A DNA stretch of 64,000 nt, from assembly GCF_040054535.1 (NCBI RefSeq), contig NC_090795.1:9749001-9813000 (forward strand), written 5' to 3'. The notes beneath the pieces are model-generated. The model saw only the letters and a list, made by a program, of their open reading frames with translations, was not told the origin of the DNA and did no database searches. The translations under genes were made by a program, and so were the position numbers. Below are positions 13,951 through 25,500 of the stretch, piece by piece. Numbering within the stretch: position 1 is the stretch's first letter; every line of letters starts with the position of its first letter. This DNA is from Antennarius striatus. Taxonomy: Eukaryota > Chordata > Actinopteri > Lophiiformes > Antennariidae.

Positions 13951-15777
13951 ATATTCATTTAATATCATGTTCATGAATTTTTTTTAGACTTTATAATTAT
14001 AGTGTATACCACTATTAGCATCCTGTAAGGATACAGTAGGCTTGTATTTAGCTGATTCTACTCATTTGAATGATGGATAAAACATTTTTGACTGAGTCAT
14101 GCTTGGGGACAATGGATGCTCTGCTCCATTGTAGTAGTTTGAAATTGTTCAAAGTTAAAAATCAGCTCCCTATCTTATTCATCCTGGAACAATACTCACA
14201 AGAGTGGATAGCGATGCTGTTCTCTCAAGTCAAAGCTGAACAGTTATTATCAGGGCAGTAGTGACTGACAGCTGGGCAGAATAGTTACAGCTGTGGCTTG
14301 TGCCACTCAGAGCACAAATTCCCTGCAGACACTGCGTGCGATGATTAAATCATGCTAGCTAAAAACATTAAAATCAATGCTCACCAAAGCTAGAGTTTAA
14401 AGAGTTGTGATAGAGGGAGGTTCAGAGATTTAAACAGATAAGAGCTTTGCAAAACACACTCGTTGAATTACAGCAAAACCCACAACTGATATTTAAAAGC
14501 ATGAAGAGCCAGAAATCAATTTTGAAAATGTTGTGATTTGCTGATTTGCTGCAGAACACAAAATGTTGTGGCAAATAATAAGTAAATAAATCCTCGGGTT
14601 TAAAGTATCCTGAAGTAAAAAGACAAACTGCCTTTTTCACTTTAGCCACGACCCAACAGCTCCACTGTGAGGGCGTTTGTTAATTCTGCAAATTTACAGT
14701 GAAAATTAAAAGAACTCTTACGTGGTAAATTTGCACTCAATTTGCGTTTTTACTGTTAGGGCCTGTTGTTTATCACCATTTTCTATGACTGAATTCAAAT
14801 TTTCCTTTATATATTCACGTTTACATCCATTCATTTCTGTACATTTTTAGTTTTAGGTATTCATGTTTTATAGGCTACCAAAAATATCCAGGGTCAGTTT
14901 TACAGTTAGTCATCATGTATTTATTTCAGGTAGGAGTTGAAATAATGGCTTCACTGAACGTTTAACCTGGTGGGCTTTGACGCCTCTTTACCACATGTAC
15001 TTCCTGATATGACCACATGATGTCAGTGTTGGTCAGATGCCCTCTCACATCTGCAGTTCAGGTCAAAGAAATGGCTCTGTTTGTTTTTCACAATCCAGTT
15101 AGGTTAAATTTTAAAAAAAGGAGATCCCTTCACATTTTTAGTGGGAATATATCAAACTGAGATTTAACTGATCATGTACCAGAACAAGGAGACTGCACCA
15201 ACAGAGCATCTAGATCTGTCAATTCCAAAAGAGGTTTATTTATCTTTTGTGGCCATAAATTCTATGCGGATTAAATATTCCTGTCACAGAACAGTCCTTC
15301 AAGGGTCCATTCTCTGCCACTCATCCATTATAAAGGACACTAAATAGACTGCTGCACACCTCAGTGGTGGACGTTTGTGGGTGGCAGCTGAAGCGTTCTT
15401 TGAGCGCATTTGTTCGCAGTTCAGTAACCTAGAACTATGTAGAATTGTGCTCAGTGGCTTTAGCATAATAACCTTCAAATATGTGTGGTTTTGGCTGTGA
15501 ACCTTGTTTGGATTCAGACTGCTTCACTAGGCCCAAATTTATTTTGTTAGTCTGAAAGCTTTGTTGACTGCCTTGCCTCAGTCACTCGGGGGCAAATCCT
15601 GCTCCAGGCTTCAGCCTCTTTAATATCGCTTTTACACACAGTTGACTTTTTGATTGTTACACAGCAAAATGCAAAGACTGCAGGAATGAGAGGCAGACTG
15701 AAACTAATTGTTTGCATTTACACACAGTTAGCCCACATCATCATTGCTGGATTAACAATATTCCTTTCTTTCTCCAG
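13951..15777. other. non-coding DNA upstream of the 15.8 kb exon
   Basis: No feature recognised. If the + strand exon at 15778 is real, at least the last part of this stretch is its intron. Confidence 0.4.
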
Positions 15778-15923
15778 ATAACCAGGTCCTGCAGTTTGGG
15801 AAGATAGTGAGCACCTCCAACTCTTATGAACCCACTGAACCTGGAGCCCCCAGGAAACCTGTTACTGTGACAACAGACCAGCCTCTACTGTGGAGCATGG
15901 GGATAGAGAGGAACATGCTATAA
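15778..15923 (+). CDS. terminal coding exon of an unidentified + strand gene
   Basis: A pyrimidine-rich acceptor (ttcctttctttctccag) is followed by an open frame entered in phase 1 (the first two bases complete a split codon) that runs 47 codons to TAA. The peptide starts [20 protein letters not shown] and ends [10 protein letters not shown]. It is hydrophilic and proline/threonine-rich, so it looks like the C-terminal tail of a longer protein. It is GC-richer than its surroundings, and an ATTAAA at 16158-16163 could serve as poly(A) signal. The gene converges on sec61g. I do not recognise the protein and found no second exon within the upstream 15 kb. It could be a chance frame, but the acceptor and composition argue for a real exon. 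Confidence 0.5.
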
Positions 15924-16157
15924 TGTGGAAAAAATTCTTTGTCACACATGGAATCACATTTTCAAAATTATTTAAGGGGTGATTTGGTAGACTATCAAAA
16001 CGATCTTAATTGCATCTACAGTAGTTTCTACACCTTAATAACCATAAAGTCAGGAACAATTCATCCAGTGTATTTTTTTTATTGAACATTACTGTATTTG
16101 GCAACACCTCATTGTTTTTTCTGTGTCCAGATTTTTCTGTGTCGATTTTAATGAGCT

Positions 16158-16163
16158 ATTAAA
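16158..16163 (+). terminator. candidate poly(A) signal ATTAAA
   Basis: A variant hexamer 235 bp after the stop of the unidentified + strand exon. Plausible position only; cleavage site not visible. Confidence 0.3.
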
Positions 16164-16500
16164 GTAATTCATTTGTGTATTTATCTGCATTTTGCCACCA
16201 AAACTCATAGTTCACTTTTGTTCACATGAATGATCCGTGTCCCTTTGTGAAAACACACTTCATGTCAGACAACTTCAAAATGTGGAATGACATGCTAGCA
16301 TGTTGAACTAAAGACACACAGCACCTGAATAATATCTGAATACTATAGAAACACTCCACTCAGATTCAAAGCATTTGTGCCTTTTGATGAGATTAAAAAT
16401 CTTATATCTGCCAGTCAGAAAGGATAAAATAGAAACAAGCGGCTCACACGCTGCAATGGTAAGGTTAAATGAAAAGAGACAAATCAAGCTGAATGTTCAT

Positions 16501-16506
16501 TTTATT
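16501..16506 (-). terminator. candidate poly(A) signal of sec61g
   Basis: AATAAA on the - strand, about 140 bp after the sec61g stop codon. It would give a short 3' UTR ending before the convergent + strand gene. Confidence 0.45.
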
Positions 16507-16644
16507 TACACTGTGAAATATAAAGCCCAGATTGTAAAAAAAAGAAGAAAAAAAAGGCCACCCCTAAAGTTTCTCATGACACCAGCTTAATAACACTTGT
16601 CCGTCATCTCTGGGTATTGAAATCCAATTTTGGTTCACCAGAAT

Positions 16645-17512
<868 letters not shown>

Positions 17513-17590
17513 TTATCATTTTAGTCGGTTTTGATTGTTCACTGATCTTGACTTGCTGACGTTATTCTAAGAAAAGCTGTGAAGACGACG

Positions 17591-17598
17591 TGACGTCA
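17591..17598. promoter_or_regulatory. perfect CRE palindrome TGACGTCA in sec61g intron 1
   Basis: The sequence 'gacgacgtgacgtcatg' holds the CREB/ATF consensus palindrome TGACGTCA. It lies between the non-coding first exon and the ATG exon of sec61g. Binding is inferred from the motif only. Confidence 0.45.
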
Positions 17599-17708
17599 TG
17601 TTGTCTGAATTGCCACTACATAAAACAATAAAATACTGTCATACCAGCAAACCAGCAACAGATATGTAAGAATCTAGTCACGCTCGATAAAGATGGTCGT
17701 TCGCTTAC

Positions 17709-17830
17709 CTGTTTTTATCGTACTAGTCGAGATGATAGTCTGATGAGTGAGAGCCACGTAGCTTACAGTAAGCTTCTGTATGTGGAAAAGGAACGCTGAC
17801 GTAGACTGTAGCTGCGCATGCGTATAAACT
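17709..17830 (-). promoter_or_regulatory. sec61g non-coding exon 1 and promoter region
   Basis: On the - strand a donor (aaacag|gtaagc, exon edge 17709) defines the end of a non-coding first exon joining to the acceptor at 17332. Just upstream are a 'ctgacgtag' CRE-like site (about 17796-17804) and a TGCGCATGCGT palindrome at 17813-17823, which matches the NRF1 consensus typical of CpG-type housekeeping promoters. No TATA box is evident. The transcription start was not located. Confidence 0.5.
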
Positions 17831-18589
17831 TATTTCCTTTTTTGGTTGAGCTTCTTTTTTGTTTACGTTGCCCCCTACTGGCTTGGAGGTTTCAATACAG
17901 AGATAGGATAATGGCGACACATTCTCTGTTAACTATTTTACATATTTTCAAAGTTATATTCGGCCTTTTGTTCGTCTTACTAGATATGAATACATGTTAC
18001 TACTATATGCTTGTGCCACAACAGGGTGATTGTTGAGTCCGTCCTGGAAAATGGGGTAGGAGTTGTAGCAAGTACAGTACAATACATATATACTCTTAAT
18101 AAGTCTGCCATCCAATGTAGTGATGAAAGGATGAATAATTTGCTATTATTTTATTAAAATAAAGTGACCCGTCTTTTTATAAAAGTGCATTTCTGAAAGT
18201 GAGACAGTCAAACGACACATAGCACATTTACCACAAAGAGAGTGCTGGTCCCAGACTCCTTGTCGGTGCTGCTCATGACATTCCTTAGGTCTTAAATACT
18301 CCCCTTGTGATTTAGATTAAAATACTCTTTCCTGATAGAAATTCTGGCATCAGTACTTGCTCTGTTCCTCATTAGTACATGGTGGGGCAAGTGCCATATG
18401 CACTATGATATTCATGCCCAGCAAAAATGAGAGAATATACTCCATTCAACTGCATTCTGCACAATGCTTTGTGAACATTACATTTTACAGTACATTTGTC
18501 ACTTACATAAAGCAACAATGACCTAAATTACATTAATATTCAGTCAATTTCAGGTGGTACTGAAAGTATTAGTAATTCTTTTCACTCGT
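17831..18589. other. non-coding DNA upstream of sec61g
   Basis: No gene or repeat recognised between the sec61g promoter and the repeat nest beginning at 18.59 kb. Confidence 0.4.
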
Positions 18590-18745
18590 TCATTCATCAA
18601 CTGATCACCTTCATCTGCTGCCGCAGGTTGCTGGGTGCTGGAGCCTATCCCAGTCGACTGGGGTTGTGAGGCAGGGTACACTCCGGGTGCGAAGCCAGTG
18701 CACCGCGGAGCCACACAGACACAGACAAACAAACACACTCACACC
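18590..18745 (+). repeat. dispersed fish repeat, truncated by a Tc1-like insertion
   Basis: Contains 'gctggagcctatcccagtcg', 'gaggcagggtacactccggg' and 'cacactcacacct'. It then breaks off exactly where the TATAGTGCCTTGCGAAAG end of the inverted-repeat element begins, so that element appears to have inserted into it. Confidence 0.7.
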
Positions 18746-19145
18746 TATAGTGCCTTGCGAAAGTATTGCCCCCCCCCCTCAACATTTTTTTTTTGACATT
18801 TTGCCACATTTCAGGCTTCAAACTTAAAGATAACAAGCTGAATATATTTTTCAAGCATCAACAACATGTGAGACACAATCGTGAAGTGGAACCAAATTTA
18901 TTCAACATTTTATATTGTGTTTATAAATAAAAAAACTGAAAAGTAGGATGTGCAAAAGTATTGCCCCCCTGTTCTCTCAGTTCAGCTAACCGACTCCAGA
19001 AGTTCACCCATGACTTCTGAATGATCCAATGTTGACCTAAATGACTAACAATGACAAACAGAGTGCATCTGTGTCATTTGGTCTCACATTCGCACATCCT
19101 ACTTTTCAGTTTTTGTATTTGTAAACTCAATATAAAAAGTAGATT
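18746..19145. mobile_element. deleted Tc1/mariner-like element with long inverted repeats
   Basis: The left end reads 'tatagtgccttgcgaaagta', followed by 'ttgccacatttcaggcttca' and 'gacacaatcgtgaagtggaa', which I recognise as the long terminal inverted repeat of a fish Tc1-like transposon. The inner left segment 'aactgaaaagtaggatgtgc' (about 18934-18953) is matched in reverse complement by 'gcacatcctacttttcagtt' (about 19092-19111). The internal segment is only about 140 bp and no transposase remains. The right repeat stops early, near 19140. This is a non-autonomous, truncated remnant. Confidence 0.75.
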
Positions 19146-19299
19146 GGTAGCTGTTTAGAAATGTTTAAGACTACATCATAGATAAACTAACATCTGTCCA
19201 GATATATATGTGATGCTGCAGACTACATTCTGATGTAGAGGAAGTGTTCTGGGTCAGTTCCTGACTCAGGGATGCATTATATCTTACCTGAGCAACAGA

Positions 19300-19415
19300 G
19301 TGTAACCATCCATTCATCCATCCATCCATTTTCTTTCACTGCTGTATCCGCTGTCACAAGGTCCCGTGAGCTGGAAACTATCCCAGCTGGCTTAGGACAT
19401 GAGGCGATAGGTAAA
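19300..19415 (+). repeat. dispersed fish repeat, 5' fragment
   Basis: Begins with a run of 'atcc' units (catccatccatccatt) and contains 'gctgtatccgctgtcacaag' and 'ctatcccagctggcttagga'. It matches the start of the family whose later part is seen at 13.6 kb. Confidence 0.65.
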
Positions 19416-20464
19416 GTAAAGGTTTGCAATAACTGTCTTACTATACATCAAAGGATTCTTCAGTGGCTTTTATCTGGAGGAAAGGAGTTACCCATGGCAA
19501 CCGAGGCTTCTGACCCCTTACACTGTACCAGGTCCCCAACAGAACTTCCGCTGGGCTCACTGCAAGACGAGAGACCGGGTGGAGATGGCCATAGGCCTGC
19601 TGAAAGCCCATTTCCATTGCCTGCATTATCTCAAGATGAGAGGGCCTGTGATATAATTGTGTTGTTCTTCATACTATTGCCTCCATTAGAGGAGAACAAC
19701 ACATGTGCATCATGTGACTAAAACAGAAAAAATTAAACTTGGAATGCCTAAAAGCAATTATATGCAGTACAATGCCACAGCTATCGATGGAAGAACTAAA
19801 GCAGTTTTGGCTGTTATCAAGGAAACCGTGCAAAATGGCTAGATGTCAGATCTTGGTTTCAGTTCTTATATGATATACCGATAGGTATGTGCATGGGTTT
19901 GAATATTCTTCCTGTGTTTTGTAACTTTTCCTTCAATTCTCTCATTGTTAAATTGACTTAATTTCCACTCCACTCAAAATGTCATCAGTGTCACATTTGC
20001 AAAGTATCTGAAAAGGTCAATTTCAACAACTTTGACGATTATAACATTAAGGAAATACATTCAGAGTTCCCATAACTTTTACTTGAATGTTAAAAACAAG
20101 AACAACCGCATTATGTTTTACAGCATTACAGTTCTAATTTTTACATTATATACATCACATTCAATATATAGAAAAACTTCATATGTTCACACATTGTAAC
20201 TGCATTTTGATTACAATCATAATGTCAGTATACTTTTTACTGAGGTAAACACATTAGTACAGTTCACTCACATCACAGATAATCTTATGCTGTTCCTTTC
20301 TCAACTAGCAGAAGTGCGAAAATGGGCACTTGACACAGCTCTGTACAAGCAGATAATTAAAAATTCTGTTGGGTTCTGTTGCCTATTGGGATAGGGTAGA
20401 TTGGCGGTGCGTGCACACGCAGTGGCTCCTCTCTCTCCCACTCGAGCGGTTCTTATGTGTTTTT

Positions 20465-20560
20465 TTACTGCCTGTGGGTCTAACAGGACTGTAATTTTAC
20501 CTGTGCTGTATGTCGTGCATATATAGTACATTTGACAATAATGTTAACTATGACTATGAA
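20465..20560 (-). repeat. dispersed repeat, inverted copy of the one at 25.5 kb
   Basis: The stretch 'ctgtgctgtatgtcgtgcat' and the flanking 'cctgtgggtct...aggactgtaatttt' match in reverse complement the segment at 25505-25595 with few differences. This is one interspersed family in two orientations. Confidence 0.7.
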
Positions 20561-20741
20561 AAAGTAGCTGACCAATATTAATGATTTACTAAACAATAAA
20601 AATGGCTCCAGCACCCCACGACCCACGACTGCGGAAGAGGCTGGTATAGAAGATGAAAATGAAGAGCCTCCCATTAACCTGAACAAGAACTAGGCCTGTT
20701 GATTGCTGATATTTTCTTATGATATAAGAAAAATCACACAC

Positions 20742-20805
20742 ACTCTCTCTCTCTCTCCCTCTCTCTCTCTCCCCCTCTCTCTCTCTCCCTCTCTCTCTCC
20801 CCCTC

Positions 20806-20847
<42 letters not shown>

Positions 20848-20880
20848 CCCCTCCCTCCCTCCCTCCCTCCCTCTCTTTTC
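20742..20880. repeat. (CT)n/(CCCT)n pyrimidine tract
   Basis: About 139 bp of CT repeats mixed with CCCTCT units, ending in (CCCT)n. It is the pyrimidine-rich head of the repeat that continues to 21060. Confidence 0.95.
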
Positions 20881-21060
20881 ACCTACCCTGTCCCAATCTC
20901 CATTGTAATTCTTTTCCACCCAACTGGTCAAGGTGGATGGCCGCCCTCCAGAGTCTGGGTCCTGCCTTGAGTTTCTTCCTCAATGAGGGAATTTTTCCCT
21001 GCCAAATGTGTGTTGCTGTGATTAAGCGCTTTACAAATAAAAGCTGAAGTTGATTGATGT
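20881..21060 (+). repeat. second copy of the 12.5 kb repeat
   Basis: Contains 'caaggtggatggccgccct', 'tttcttcctcaatgaggga' and the end 'gctttacaaataaaagctga'. Order and spacing match the copy at 12.52-12.85 kb. Confidence 0.65.
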
Positions 21061-21221
21061 AAATTACCACATAAATAAACTAAGAAGGATTTAGTTTTTT
21101 CTATTGTAGACATATTGAAAATAATTCAACTGCCAGAGAATGCTTAAAAAAAAAAAATTAAGTATGGTTGAAACATACAATCTTGTCTGATAAATAATTC
21201 CTAAAATAAACATACCCTTGT

Positions 21222-22432
21222 GGAGTTGTTGAAGCTAGAATAAGGGCAGAAGTGAGTATTTGTGAGCAGCAGTATGGTTTCATGTCAAAAAAGAGTACTA
21301 CAGATGCAGTATTTGCTTTGAGGATGTTGATGGAGCAGTACAGAGAAGGCCAGAGGGAGCTGCATTGTGTTTTTGTAGATCTAGAGAAAGCTTATGACAG
21401 GGTGCCCAGAGAGGAACTGTGGTATTGTATGAAGAAGTCTGGAGTGGCAGAGAAGTATGTTAGAGCGGTGCAGGACATGTATGAGGACTGTAAAACAGTG
21501 GTGAGCTGTGCTATAAGTGTGACAGAGGAGGTCCAAGTGGGATGGGACTGCATCAGGGATCAGCTCTGAGCCCTTCTTGTTCGATATGGTGATGGACAGG
21601 CTGACAGACGAGGTTAGACAGGAATCTCCGCGGACTATGATGTTTGCAGATGACATTATGATCTGCAGTGAGAGCAGGGAACAGGTGGAGGAGAAGCTAG
21701 AGAGGTGGAGGTTTGTCCTGGAAAGGAGAGGAATGAAGGTTAGCTGCAGTAAGACAGGATACATGTGTGTGAATGAGAGGGACCCAAGTGGAAGAGTGAG
21801 GTTACAGGGAGAACAGATCAAGAAGGTGGAGGATTTTAAGTACTTAGGGTCAACAGTCCAGAGCAATGGAAAGTGTGGAAAAGAGGTGAAGAAGCGTGTA
21901 CAGGCAGGATGGAACGGGTGGAGAAAAGTGTCAGGTGTGATGTGTGATAGAAGAGTTTTAGCTAAAATGAAAGGAAAGGTGTTCAAAACTGTGGTGAGAC
22001 CAGCGATGTTGTTTGGTCTAGAGACAGTGTCACTGAAGAAAAGACAGGAGACAGAGCAGGAGGTAGCAGAGATGAAGATGCTGAGGTTCTCTCTGGGAGT
22101 GACCAGGATGGATAGGATCAGGAATGAGTACATCAGAGGGACAGCACATGTTAGAGGTTTTGGAGACAAAGTCAGAGAGGCCAGACTGAGATGGTTTGGA
22201 CATGTCCAGAGGAGAGATAGTGAATATATTGGTAGAAGGATGCTGAGTTTTGAACTGCCAGGCAGGAGGCCTAGAGGAAGACCAAAGAGGAGGTTTATGA
22301 ATGTAGTGAAAGAGGACATGAAGGTAGTTGGTGTGAGAGAAGAAGGTGCAAAAGACAGGGTTAGATTGAGGCAACTGATTTGCTGTGACGACCCCTGAAG
22401 GGAAAAGCCGAAAGGAAAACAAGAAGAAGAAA
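21222..22432 (+). mobile_element. 5'-truncated RTE-type LINE with long open RT frames
   Basis: Starts at 'tggagttgttgaagctagaa'. The first frame (21252-21569) covers SICEQQYGFMSKKSTTDAVF and FVDLEKAYDRVPREELWYC. It ends at a frameshift around 21545-21590, and the next frame (21577-22398) carries the catalytic FADDIMICSE box, YLGSTVQSN, FGHVQRRDSEYIGRRM and PGRRPRGRPKRRF blocks and a stop at CDDP. Two small indels at about 21535 and 21572 break the original single frame. The 3' end is 'gacgacccctgaagggaaaa' plus an AAGAAG-type tail, without long poly(A). The endonuclease half is missing, so the copy cannot move by itself. It ends 118 bp from the stop codon of the - strand rdh gene, so that gene's 3' UTR probably runs into it antisense. 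Confidence 0.92.
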
Positions 22433-22549
22433 CATGCCCTTGTGACTGTACTGTACTTGAAAACATTAGACACTTTCACCATCATGTTTCACTAACAATA
22501 ATGTCTTTATAAAAGCATTTCCTTCACTAAGTAGTCAATTTGCCTCTAT

Positions 22550-25500
22550 TCACTGCCAGGTGATGCCGACCATGTTGCAGCTGACCTCCCACAGCTTTTG
22601 AGCCAAAACGTCATCAGAAGCTAACCTTGAGCAGCTTCCTGCGGCGCAGTCACTAAACATTCATAGGGAGAGAAAACTGCCATTACAAACAGCATGTTAC
22701 ATTTTAGTGCCTACTTAATAAAAATAAAAATAATCTACATTCCGGTTATTATTCTGAGCAGCATAAAGTGAAGATCTAAAATTTGCAGGTGAGCTGAAAA
22801 GCCATTCTATACCTGAAATAGCCTCCGCTCTGGCTCTCCAGGTTCGGCTCCACAGTGCAGTAGATGGTGGTTTGCGCTCCTTCCACTGTGGTCTTGGTAA
22901 AAACCCTGAAGATCTTCACTGCCAGCTGGATACACTGGTGCTGGTGCCTCCACAGGTCTGACTGAACCACCCCCGGGTGTAGGGAGAACACACACACACC
23001 TGTACCTGTAAAATGTATGCATTCACTTACACTGCTGTATGATGTTCTTCTGTGATTTTATACACACTTGTGTGATTCAAATCTATTTCTAAGAAAAATA
23101 TATTTCTTTTTCCACAGGTACCTAAATGAGTGACAAAGTGAAGTCTAAATCTGCCGCAGCTCTTCAAGTAATGGAAATAAATGAGTTCCTTGAAAACAGC
23201 AGGACCATCTCATCTCACCTTGTAACCGTTTTGCCAGAGAGCGTGCAAACAGCACATTGGCTAGCTTGCTCTGTCCGTATGCCTTCATGGTATCATAGCT
23301 CCTCTCACTGTTGATGTCATCCAGCCGAAGCCCAGTCCAGGTGTGGGCCACCGACGCCACTACTACAATACGGGCAGGAGCTGAACGTTTGATGAGGTCC
23401 AGCAGCAGGTACGTCAACAGGAAGTGACCTGAGGACAGTCATAGGATATCTATACTGTACTTATGTTTCATTACCACACTCTAATAAGTTTTGAACAACC
23501 CAGGGACTTTTTTTAGAGCAGGTATATACAGTAAATAGAATTTCTTTGGCAGCTTTTAACATGATACAATTAATGAGATTTGATTATCATCAATTCTAAT
23601 TAAATGTGGCGGAACACTAGTTGGGGATGTAGTTCAGTGGTAGAGCACGTGCTTTGAATGAATACTGCCCAGGATTCAGTCCCTTGGCATCTGCAGCCCT
23701 ACGGGAGTACAAGCCATTGTCAATTGTAGGCCGGTCCCAAGCCCAGATAAACAAAGAGGGTTGCATTAGGCAGGCCTAAAACAAAGAAGAACTTTGCCAA
23801 ACAGATATGAGCCTTGATTCAAAATGGAAAAAGGAACGCTGATTTGAAGTAACATCTCATTCTGAAGAAAAAGAACAACCTACAACACCCAGCTTTTAAT
23901 GGAACTGATGCGGAGGTGAGGCAGCGCCGCTGACTGAGCCGACATGAAACCAAACAGACTCCCTGCGCAGTTATTGTGTTTGTGAATTCTGTGAACGACA
24001 TTTACAGACGTGACTTGAATAGGGTTGCTTCCCTCACCATTGTTCTTCATTTCCTGTTGTACTGATGATCTATCCAGTTATTTTAAGGACATGTATACAT
24101 ATGAAGGCTGGACAAGCACAGCATGCATGTGTGTGTCTGCTCAAATGCTGTTTGTATATGTGCAGCTGAGTTTGAGTAGTTGTTCTCCTTGTCAGCCTGT
24201 GGCAAACATAACACTGAGGAATAGATTACAATGCGCCCTCGTGCATTCGCACATCAAGGCTCGCGACTTCACCTCATTGCAGATTTTTGGTAGGCAGTCA
24301 CATGATACCATACGCACATTCTATTGGCTGACGGCATCCGGAAGTGCGCTACGTTCCATGAGTCTCGGACTTACATGAGACACAAAAGTGCTTTAAGCCG
24401 TCGATAAGAGTGTGGGAAAACTACCTTCTATCTGCAGATGGAAGGTAGTTTGATATCAGTATGGGGAGGGTCATAACGTTTAAATTATCATAAACAATAA
24501 GATAGTTTGTTGCTTTATCGCAAAATTTGTTAATCGCCTGTGGTTCCTGGAACGCATTAACCGCGAATGAGGGCACACTGTATATAGGAGGAAGCCATTG
24601 TCCAGTACAGGACAATACCTTTAAAAAAGCAGCATCTCTTAGCTTCCTGGCTGATATGACAGACAGCTTTATGTGTAATTTATAAGTATTATCTGATAAG
24701 GAAAAAAACAACAACCTTTTTTATTAGTAGGAGTAGCCCTCCTATCTATATGTATCCATGTTAATAAAGTATAAAGTATGACTGCTTTTAAATTAATCCA
24801 CTTTGAAGCCAAAACATGACAATTTGAACTCTCTCTTCTATTCATATCACTAACAAAAATCACAACCCATTAAAACACTTTTTCTTGACAGAGTCTCAAG
24901 AATGAATGTGAGAATAATATTTCAGATGAAGGCAGAAGCTCCAGCTTTCAGTATGACTCACCCAAATGATTGACACCTAACTGCATTTCAAACCCATCAG
25001 CAGTCTTGGAGTAGGGACACATCATGACACCCGCATTATTTATCAGGACATTCACCTGTTTCTCCTCTGAAAGGAACATCCCACACAAACATGTAACACA
25101 ATGAATAATTAGCAATCAGAAAAAGCTACAGTGGCTTTAGACATGCAGACAGGAGTTAATCATAGAACCGCCAATCTGCCGTACTTAGGATATGTGTTTC
25201 TGGAGCATATTGAAGGAACTCTGTACAATGTCGTAAACCATGGTTAGCTGCCCACCTTTGTTAATGAGTTCAGCAAATGCTCTGATGGACTTCATGTCAG
25301 ACAGATCCAGTTTCCTGATGACAATGTTCTCATTTCCTGTGTCTTCAAAAATATCTGTTCTTGCCTCCTCTGCTCTCTCGAGGTCCCTGCATGCCATCAC
25401 GACACGTGCTCCTGAAAACAACAAAGGTCACAACTCAGAAGTACATCCAAATCCCCTTAATCAATAGTTTCCGTCTTCTCAGTGAACACATGAAACCTAA

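Noticed and set aside
21381-22466. 361-codon - strand open frame
   Set aside because: It is exactly antisense to the reverse transcriptase frame of the RTE LINE and has no recognisable domain; treated as a shadow.
23623-23696. Possible tRNA-Ala gene
   Set aside because: The A and B boxes are present, but the anticodon arm and acceptor stem do not pair and repeat sequence continues downstream; it is a SINE head.
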